A DNA stretch of 64,000 nucleotides from Nocardiopsis sp. TSRI0078 (lineage in GTDB: Bacteria; Actinomycetota; Actinomycetes; Streptosporangiales; Streptosporangiaceae), in contig NZ_LWLB01000035.1 in assembly GCF_001905145.1 (NCBI RefSeq), forward strand, positions 124,001 to 188,000. Reading direction: 5' to 3'. The notes under the pieces were generated by a model, which saw nothing but the letters and a program-made list of their open reading frames with translations, was not told the origin of the DNA and ran no database searches. Below are positions 1 to 6,164 of the stretch, one piece after another; position 1 is the first letter of the stretch, and each line of letters starts with the position of its first letter. The translations under genes were made by a program, and so were the position numbers.

Positions 1-77
1 GCGCCGACCGCGCTCCCCCGGCGCACGCCCCCTTTCGGGGGTAGGTTCCGGGCACCGCGAACGGCTAGGTTGTGGGC

Positions 78-971
78 ATGCCCGTCTCCGCACCGCCAGG
101 GCCCCGGAGCCGCGCCACCCGCGCCCTGTCCCTCGCCTCCTCGCTCCTCATCCTCACCGCCGCCTGCTCGGCGCCCGGGACACCGTCCGCCGCCGACCCC
201 ACCGCGGCCCCGCCGCTTCCCGGGCCCGAGGACGGCGCCGGCCCGTCCGGAGGCGGCGCCCCCGGCGGGGACGCCAGGGGATCCGACGGCGGGCCCGCGG
301 ACGAGGGCCCCCTCCGCGCCCGGGTCGTCGTCATCGACCCCGGCCACAACGGCGGCAACGCCTCCGCGCCCGACGAGATCAGCGAGACGGTCCCCGCCGG
401 ACCGAACGAGAAGGCCTGCGACACCGTGGGCGCCGAGACCGCCAGCGGGTACGCCGAGCACGAGTTCAACTGGGACCTGTCCGTCCTGGTCAAGGAGAGG
501 TTGGAGGAGGACGGCGCCACCGTCGTCCTCACCCGCGAGGACAACGAGGGCGTCGGACCGTGCATCGACGAGCGCGCGGGCATCGGCAACGACGCTGAGG
601 CGGACGCGGCCGTGTCCCTCCACGCCGACGGCGGCCCCGAGTCCGGACGCGGGTTCCACGTCATCATGCCGGGCGGCGTCAGCGGTTTCACCGACGACAT
701 CGTGGAGCCCTCCCGGCTGCTCGCCGAGGACCTCCACCGCGCGTACCTGGAGGGCAGCGGCGTCCCCCACGCCGACTACCTCGCCGACGAGGGCCTGGAC
801 GAGCGCACCGACCTGGGCGGGCTGAACATGTCCGACGTGCCCAAGGTGTTCCTGGAGACGGGCAACATGCGCAACGCCGAGGACGCCGCGCTCATGGAGG
901 ACCCCGAGTGGCGTGAGCGGGCCGCCGACGCCATCGCCCGCGGCCTGGCCGACTACCTCATGCGCCGGTGA
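78..971 (+). CDS. N-acetylmuramoyl-L-alanine amidase (Amidase_3), exported
   Basis: Zinc amidase that cuts the bond between muramic acid and the stem peptide of peptidoglycan. Seen: a basic N-terminus and hydrophobic stretch ending in LTAAC, so it is probably a lipoprotein or secreted; then a Pro/Gly/Ala-rich linker of about 60 residues. The catalytic domain has the family motifs VVVIDPGHNGGN (Zn His), EHEFNWDLS (Zn Glu), SLHADGG (Zn His) and FLETGNMRN (catalytic Glu). About 297 residues, a single catalytic domain, no visible binding repeats. ATG at 78 is preferred over the GTG six bases upstream, although neither has a strong ribosome site. It stands alone, 82 bp before the next gene. Confidence 0.88.
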   Translation: MPVSAPPGPRSRATRALSLASSLLILTAACSAPGTPSAADPTAAPPLPGPEDGAGPSGGGAPGGDARGSDGGPADEGPLRARVVVIDPGHNGGNASAPDEISETVPAGPNEKACDTVGAETASGYAEHEFNWDLSVLVKERLEEDGATVVLTREDNEGVGPCIDERAGIGNDAEADAAVSLHADGGPESGRGFHVIMPGGVSGFTDDIVEPSRLLAEDLHRAYLEGSGVPHADYLADEGLDERTDLGGLNMSDVPKVFLETGNMRNAEDAALMEDPEWRERAADAIARGLADYLMRR

Positions 972-1053
972 GGAGGACACGGGAACGTCCGCACCCGGCC
1001 ACGAACGCCCGCGAGTGTGGCGGCGGACACCCCCTGGCAGGCATAATGCGTCC

Positions 1054-1374
1054 ATGACGTCCCCTGCGCCCCAGCCCCTGCCCGCCTTCGACGTGATCCT
1101 GCGGGGCTTTCACCGCCGCCAGGTGGACGACCTCCTCGACCGCGTCAACTTCACCCTGGCCACGCTCACCGGCACCCCGGCCTTCACCGACGCGGCGATA
1201 CCGATCACCGGTCTGCCCCCCGAGCAGACCCCGGAGCCCATCACCGCCCAGGAGCTGCGGGATGCCACCCTGGACCTGGTCCTGCGCGGATACGACCGCG
1301 ACCAGGTCTCCCACGTCCTGTCCGACCTCGTGGAGCGGCTCGCCGACGCCGAGTCGCGCACAGCACGGGGATGA
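1054..1374 (+). CDS. Small DivIVA-domain protein (two degenerate motifs)
   Basis: A 106-residue protein containing two copies of the short DivIVA N-terminal motif: RGFHRRQVDDLLDRV near residue 18 and RGYDRDQVSHVLSDLV near residue 80. In full DivIVA/Wag31 proteins this motif binds curved membrane and is followed by a long coiled coil; none follows here. The second copy lacks the usual VDxFLD ending. ATG 1054 is chosen because it begins the first conserved segment; the same frame is open further upstream but overlaps the amidase. It precedes a larger protein of the same kind on the same strand by 27 bp, so the two probably form an operon. Confidence 0.72.
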   Translation: MTSPAPQPLPAFDVILRGFHRRQVDDLLDRVNFTLATLTGTPAFTDAAIPITGLPPEQTPEPITAQELRDATLDLVLRGYDRDQVSHVLSDLVERLADAESRTARG

Positions 1375-1401
1375 CCGCCCGGGGAACCTCGGAACTGCAC
1401 A

Positions 1402-2118
1402 ATGGGGACCATGCCTCTGACACCGGCGGACATCCGCGAGAAGAAGTTCCACACGGTGCGTCTGCGCCCGGGCTACAACGAGGAGGACGTCGACGAACTC
1501 CTCGACCGGGTCGAGGCGACGCTCGTCGCCCTGGAGGGCGGGCCGCGCACCGGCCCCCTCATCACGGCCGACGAGGTGCGCAACGCGCGGTTCCGCACCA
1601 CGAGGCTGAGCCCGGGCTACCGCGAGGACGAGGTCGACGACTTCCTCGACATCGTGGTCGCCGACCTGGCCGGACGCGGGCTCGGGCGCACCAGCGGCCG
1701 GGAGCAGCCGCCTCCCCTGCCCCCCAGGGCCGCGGGCGGCCCCGCCGGCCCGGGCACCGCCTCGCGGACGCACGGTCACCAGCCGGGCGAACCGCCGAGG
1801 CACACCGGGACCGGGATGCCGGGCCGACCGCCGCGCCGCTTCGGGATGACCCCCGAGGACGTCCGGCGGCAGCAGTTCGCCACGACCCGGCTGACCACGG
1901 GCTACAACGAGCAGGAGGTCGACGACTTCCTGGACCGCGCCGAGTACACGCTGGCCATGCTCCAGCAGGGACGTCCGGACCAGGTGTCCCTCACCGCCGC
2001 GGAGGTGGAGCGGGTCCAGTTCGCCACCACGCGCGCGCGGCCGGGGTACGACCCCGCGCAGGTGGACCGCTTCCTGGACGTGCTCGCCGAGGAGCTACAC
2101 CAGTACGAGCAGTCCTGA
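1402..2118 (+). CDS. Four-repeat DivIVA-domain protein
   Basis: A 238-residue protein made almost entirely of four copies of the DivIVA N-terminal motif: RPGYNEEDVDELLDRV, SPGYREDEVDDFLDIV, TTGYNEQEVDDFLDRA and RPGYDPAQVDRFLDVL. Each is preceded by a (V)RxxxFxTTR segment. A Pro/Gly/Arg-rich linker separates repeats 2 and 3. There is no long coiled coil and no membrane segment. DivIVA family proteins mark poles and septa in actinobacteria; here the repeated membrane- or partner-binding unit without its scaffold suggests an adaptor, which is inference. ATG 1402 and ATG 1411 are both possible starts. Confidence 0.78.
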   Translation: MGTMPLTPADIREKKFHTVRLRPGYNEEDVDELLDRVEATLVALEGGPRTGPLITADEVRNARFRTTRLSPGYREDEVDDFLDIVVADLAGRGLGRTSGREQPPPLPPRAAGGPAGPGTASRTHGHQPGEPPRHTGTGMPGRPPRRFGMTPEDVRRQQFATTRLTTGYNEQEVDDFLDRAEYTLAMLQQGRPDQVSLTAAEVERVQFATTRARPGYDPAQVDRFLDVLAEELHQYEQS

Positions 2119-2341
2119 CCGACCTTCACTCCGTGTGAGGGACCGGGGTCGGGGCGCCCGGGTGACGGGAACGCTCCGGCACCGGTGGCGCGCCAGGTCC
2201 TGCCCGGTGGAAGCGGACAGGGTTTCGGACACGCCGTCGCGCGCCAAGCCCACCCTCAGGGCAGCGGAAAGTAATATTTGGACACAGGAAGTAGTCATCC
2301 CCCGCTGTCCCGCAGACCGCAGCGACCCGAGGGGAGGCAGG

Positions 2342-3274
2342 ATGTCCCATGTGACGCCGCCGGAGGGGCGTACAGCCGCCTGTTCGATCCACGGTGCGCC
2401 AGGCTGTTGCGCGGCGTCCGGCCCGGGAGCGGACCGGCGGCACTCCCCGCCCGGCTACTCCGATGAGCTGTACGCGCTCGACTCCGACGAGGAGGTCGTC
2501 CCGGCTCCCGCGCACCCGTGGGAGGCTCCGCTGCTGGCCGTGTGCGTGGGCGTGACCCTGCTGATGGCCGCCGGGCTGGTCCACCTGGTGTGGTCCGCGA
2601 CGGGGTCGTGGGTGTGGGCTGCCGCCGCCCCGACCGCGGTGGCCGCGGTGCACTGGAAGGCGCGGGGGCTGCTGTACGCGCGGCTCAGGGCGGAGTCGGT
2701 GAAGATCTCGCCCACCCAGTTCCCCGAGGTGTACCGGACCGTGGTGTCGCTGGCCGCCGGGATGGGGCTGCACCGGACCCCGGAGGCGTACGTGCGGGTG
2801 GGAGGGCGGTCCTGGGGGACGGACGCCGCCGGGCACGGACTGCACCGGTACCTGGTGCTGTCGGACGAGCTGTTCGGTCCGGACGGCAGGGTCCGCGACC
2901 CCCGGGCGCTGGCCTTCCTGGTCGCGCACCAGCTGGGGCACGTGGCCGCCGGGCACACCGGCTTCTGGCGAAGGACCGCGACCCTGGGCGCGGACCTGGT
3001 CCCCGGCCTGGGGGCCGCGCTGTCGCGGGCCATGGAGTACACGGCCGACAACCACGCCTACGCCCACGTCCCCGAGGGGGCGCACGCCGCGCGGATCACC
3101 GCCGGGGGCGGCCGCATCCACACGCGGGTCAACATGGGCGAGATGGCGGACCGTGCGCGCACCGACCGGGGCCCCTCGCTCCTGCTGTACCACCTGCTGG
3201 TCCGGCGCCCCGGCAACACCCGCCGGATGGCCGCCCTGCGCGACCGCACCCGGCGCGGCAGGATCTTCCTGTAG
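2342..3274 (+). CDS. M48-like membrane protein with HQLGH in place of HExxH
   Basis: Resembles M48 (HtpX-type) membrane metallopeptidases. Residues 60-105 hold two hydrophobic membrane segments. The zinc motif expected as HExxH reads HQLGH at residues 196-200 (Gln codon at 2930-2932), followed by VAAGH and, about 35 residues later, by the second-site motif EYTADNHA. The zinc ligands therefore look kept, but the catalytic Glu is replaced by Gln. About 310 residues. ATG 2342 follows a GGGGAGGCAGG ribosome site; the frame is open upstream but has no such site. The gene stands alone; TAATAT at 2272-2277 is a possible -10 box. Probably a pseudo-peptidase, or one with altered activity. Confidence 0.75.
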   Translation: MSHVTPPEGRTAACSIHGAPGCCAASGPGADRRHSPPGYSDELYALDSDEEVVPAPAHPWEAPLLAVCVGVTLLMAAGLVHLVWSATGSWVWAAAAPTAVAAVHWKARGLLYARLRAESVKISPTQFPEVYRTVVSLAAGMGLHRTPEAYVRVGGRSWGTDAAGHGLHRYLVLSDELFGPDGRVRDPRALAFLVAHQLGHVAAGHTGFWRRTATLGADLVPGLGAALSRAMEYTADNHAYAHVPEGAHAARITAGGGRIHTRVNMGEMADRARTDRGPSLLLYHLLVRRPGNTRRMAALRDRTRRGRIFL

Positions 3275-3279
3275 TACCG

Positions 3280-3540
3280 CTAGTTCCACTGGCGGCGCAT
3301 GGTCCAGCGGTCGGACCCGGCGTCACGGGAGATGTCGACGATGCTGGGCTCCCCGGCGTCGGACTCGGCCGAGACGCGGAGCATGTGCACCCGGGCGGCG
3401 GGAGCGCCGGACGCCTCGGGGGGCGCGGGCCAGTCGCCGATGATCCTGCGTACCCGGAACGTCCGGCCGCGCCAGGTGAACCGCACGGGGCTTCCGCCCT
3501 CGGTGGAGCGGACGTCGATCTGTTCGTTCAGAAGACTCAC
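3280..3540 (-). CDS. DUF6504-type small protein behind an SOS box
   Basis: An 86-residue soluble protein with the pattern PVRFTWRGRTFRVRRIIGDW, then a variable part, then a C-terminal DISRD..SDRWTMRRQW. As I recall, this is the DUF6504 layout, a family often found beside or fused to the ImuB-type Y-family polymerase of the actinobacterial mutasome; the assignment is from memory. It starts at GTG 3540 without a clear ribosome site. A textbook Gram-positive LexA box lies 14-27 bp upstream. No imuB or dnaE2 is in the window, so it is a stand-alone copy. It converges with the M48-like gene, with 5 bp between their ends. Confidence 0.6.
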   Translation of the reverse strand: MSLLNEQIDVRSTEGGSPVRFTWRGRTFRVRRIIGDWPAPPEASGAPAARVHMLRVSAESDAGEPSIVDISRDAGSDRWTMRRQWN

Positions 3541-3553
3541 GCGGGCAGCCTAT

Positions 3554-3567
3554 CGAACTCGTGTTCG
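3554..3567. promoter_or_regulatory. LexA/SOS box
   Basis: CGAACTCGTGTTCG matches the Gram-positive and actinobacterial LexA operator CGAAC-N4-GTTCG exactly, with flanking T and A extending the dyad to 16 bp. It lies 14 bp upstream of the DUF6504-type start at 3540, in operator position for that gene only. Confidence 0.75.
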
Positions 3568-3675
3568 AACAAGTCAAGGGTCTTGGAAGGGCCGGACCCC
3601 ACGGGCCCGGCGGTCGCGGAACACCCTAGGGGCATGCGGTGCGGAGGGTGGGGGACCCTCGGTCGGCGTGTCGGC

Positions 3676-4146
3676 TCAGGTGACGTAGAAGGGGGCCGGA
3701 CGGTCCTCGCGGGCGTACCCGATGCGGTCGAGGATGCGCTGGGGCATGTCCGGCAGGGCGTTCGGAGCGAACCAGCGCACCTCCAGCGTCTCGTCGCCGC
3801 CGGCGTCGGGGGCACCGCCCACGGGGCGGCAGCGGAAGGCCAGGTCGAGGAACTGCGCCCGGTCGCCGTTGGGGTAGGTGAAGGGCTCCTGGGCGGCCAC
3901 GCTGGCGAGCCGCTCCACCTCGACCTCCACACCGGTCTCCTCGCGGACCTCCCGGACCACGGCCCGGGCGGGTTCCTCCTCCGGCTCCAGGATGCCGCCG
4001 GGCGTGGACCAGCGGCCGTCGTCGGCGCGCCGGTGCAGCAGGACCCCGCCCTCCTCCCCGATCACCACGGCCGTCACGCCCACGAGGGGCAGGAGGCCGT
4101 GTCCGACGTGGCGGCGCAGTGCGAGGACGAACTCGGGAACGGGCAT
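3676..4146 (-). CDS. NUDIX hydrolase
   Basis: A 156-residue protein. The NUDIX box, G-x5-E-x7-REVREETGV, is seen as GGILEPEEEPARAVVREVREETGV-like sequence at about residues 50-73, with all metal-binding Glu residues kept. Such enzymes hydrolyse nucleoside diphosphates linked to another group; the substrate cannot be told from sequence. Start ATG 4146 gives MPVPEFV; an in-frame GTG slightly upstream is possible. It lies 44 bp downstream of a GNAT gene on the same strand, so the two are probably co-transcribed. Confidence 0.88.
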   Translation of the reverse strand: MPVPEFVLALRRHVGHGLLPLVGVTAVVIGEEGGVLLHRRADDGRWSTPGGILEPEEEPARAVVREVREETGVEVEVERLASVAAQEPFTYPNGDRAQFLDLAFRCRPVGGAPDAGGDETLEVRWFAPNALPDMPQRILDRIGYAREDRPAPFYVT

Positions 4147-4190
4147 GGACCCGAGACTAACCGCTGTGCGGCCGACGGGCCGCGCAACCG

Positions 4191-4775
4191 CTACCCGTTC
4201 CGGGCGGCGCGCGGCCCGGCGTACTCCTCGGCCAGGATCGACATCAGCACCGCGTCGTGCCACTCGCCGTCCCAGCGCAGGTACCCGCGCCAGACCCCCT
4301 CCCTCACGAACCCGGACCGGGCGTAGGACTTCTGGGCACCGGTGTTGAACGCGAACACCTCCAGGGCGACCCGGTGCAGCCCGGCCACGGTGAAGGCGTA
4401 CTCCAGGACCAGGTCGGTGGCCTCGGTGCCGTAGCCCCTCCCGGTGACGGACATGCTGTTGAGCGCGATCCGGTAGCCCGCGCAGGCGTTGTCCGGGTCC
4501 AGGTCGATCAGGGCGCACTCGCCCAGGGGCGCGCCGCTCTCCTGGTCGAAGACGACCCAGTCGGCGCGGTCGTGGTGGTCGGGGCGGGTCGCGGCCCAGC
4601 GGCGCAGCTCCTCCTCGGTGAACCCGCGGTGGGTGCCGGTGAGGCGGCGCACCTCCGGATCCATGTTCAGGATGGGTTCGATGAAGTACTCGCCGGTCAC
4701 GGCGTCGAGCGGTTCGAGGCGGACCCTCGCCCCGGTGAGGACGGGCTGGTCGCGGAAGACGTCGTGAGGCACCAT
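4191..4775 (-). CDS. GNAT-family N-acetyltransferase (RimJ/RimL-like)
   Basis: A 194-residue acetyltransferase. The acetyl-CoA-binding motif A is seen as SVTGRGYGTEATDLVLEYAF (about residues 109-128). It is followed by HRVALEVFAFNTGAQKSYARSGFVREG, typical of the RimJ/RimL-like branch that acetylates protein N-termini or small amines. The start MVPHDVF at 4775 is an ATG. The gene is divergent from the ROK regulator, with 114 bp between the two starts. Substrate unknown. Confidence 0.85.
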   Translation of the reverse strand: MVPHDVFRDQPVLTGARVRLEPLDAVTGEYFIEPILNMDPEVRRLTGTHRGFTEEELRRWAATRPDHHDRADWVVFDQESGAPLGECALIDLDPDNACAGYRIALNSMSVTGRGYGTEATDLVLEYAFTVAGLHRVALEVFAFNTGAQKSYARSGFVREGVWRGYLRWDGEWHDAVLMSILAEEYAGPRAARNG

Positions 4776-4889
4776 GTCCGGATCCCACCAGAGTCGGCAG
4801 GAGGGCACAACCGCTTTTCGGAACGTGCCCGGGCACCCCTGTACGATCCGGGCACAGTGTGCCGCGTCGGGCGAGGCGAGGGGGACCAG

Positions 4890-6158
4890 GTGACGGTCGG
4901 TTCGGGAACGGTGAGTTTCCAGAGGGTTCGCGAGACGAACCTGGGGGTCGTGCTGCGCACGGTCCGCGAACTGTCCCCCTGCTCGCGGGCGGCGGTCGCC
5001 TCGGCCACCGGGTTGAACAAGACCACGGTGTCCAGCCTGGTCGCCGACCTCATGGCACGCGGGCTGGTCCGTGAGACGGGGCGCAACTCCCGGCAGCGGG
5101 TGGGCCGCCCCGGGGTGCTGCTGGCCCTGGACGACTCCTCGATCGCGGCGGTCGGCCTGGAGGTCAACGTGGACTACCTGTCGGTGGTCGCCGTGGACCT
5201 GCTCCAGCGCGAGCTGGTCAGCCGCCACGTCCCCTTCGACGCCCGCTCGGCCGGCGCGAGGGAGTGCGCGCGGCACATCGCGCGCACCCTGAGCGCGATG
5301 GCGGCGGACCCGGAGCTGAGCGGGCGCACCGTGGTGGGGGTGAGCGTGGCCGTCCCGGCGCTGATCGACGACGGGACGGTGACGCACGCGCCCAACCTCG
5401 GCTGGCGCGACGTGCCGCTGCGCGACCTGCTGTCGGAACTGCTGTGTGAGGCCGGGATGGCGGACGTCCCGGTGCGTGTGGACAACGACGCGAACCTGGG
5501 CGCGGTGGCCGAGTACCGGGTGGGATCGTTCGCGGGCACGTCCGACCTGGTGTACCTCACCGGCGAGGTGGGGATCGGCGCCGGGCTGCTGGTCGGCGGA
5601 GAACCGCTGCGCGGCTCCAGCGGGTTCGCGGGCGAGGTGGGCCACCTGTCGCTGGTCCCGGACGGGCCGGAGTGCGCGTGCGGGCGGCGGGGGTGCCTGG
5701 AGGCGCTGGCCGGGATCGGGACGATCCTGCGCGGGGCCGTCCCCGACCGGGTCCCGGACCGCCCGCTCTCGGGCGAGGACATCGCCCGGCTGGTGGAGGC
5801 GGCGGTGGAGCGCGCCCGCGACGGCGACGGGACGGCCGTGGGCGCGCTGGAACGGGCGGGCACGTGGCTGGGCCGGGGCCTGGCCATGCTCATCAACGTC
5901 ACCAACCCGGGCCTGGTGGTGCTGGGCGGCTACTTCGTGCCCATGGGGCCGTGGCTGCTGCCGAACTGCCGGGCGGAGGCGGTGGCGAGCTCGTTCGCTC
6001 CGGAGGCCGGCGGCTGCCGTGTGGAGCTGTCGTCGCTGGGGCTGAGCGCGGCGGCCCGGGGCGGGGCCACCGCGATGATCCACTCGCTCGACGCGGGGCT
6101 GCTGCCCCTGCCCGGGCCCCGGACCCCGGCCGTCCCCACCGCCCCGGACCCCGCCTGA
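4890..6158 (+). CDS. ROK-family transcriptional regulator
   Basis: A 422-residue ROK repressor (NagC/XylR type). Residues about 10-70 are a winged HTH (SRAAVASATGLNKTTVSSLVADLMARGLV). The rest is the sugar-kinase-like ROK domain, with GEVGHL and the zinc signature CACGRRGCLEAL near residue 265. GTG 4890 is chosen because AGGGGG precedes it at 5-6 bp. In this family a mono- or oligosaccharide releases DNA. Its position at the head of the polysaccharide locus makes it the best candidate for binding the AACTA-type dyads found at 9102, 17826, 20303 and 22338; this link is inference. It converges with the GH3 gene, only 6 bp between their ends. Confidence 0.86.
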   Translation: MTVGSGTVSFQRVRETNLGVVLRTVRELSPCSRAAVASATGLNKTTVSSLVADLMARGLVRETGRNSRQRVGRPGVLLALDDSSIAAVGLEVNVDYLSVVAVDLLQRELVSRHVPFDARSAGARECARHIARTLSAMAADPELSGRTVVGVSVAVPALIDDGTVTHAPNLGWRDVPLRDLLSELLCEAGMADVPVRVDNDANLGAVAEYRVGSFAGTSDLVYLTGEVGIGAGLLVGGEPLRGSSGFAGEVGHLSLVPDGPECACGRRGCLEALAGIGTILRGAVPDRVPDRPLSGEDIARLVEAAVERARDGDGTAVGALERAGTWLGRGLAMLINVTNPGLVVLGGYFVPMGPWLLPNCRAEAVASSFAPEAGGCRVELSSLGLSAAARGGATAMIHSLDAGLLPLPGPRTPAVPTAPDPA

Positions 6159-6164
6159 ACCCCC

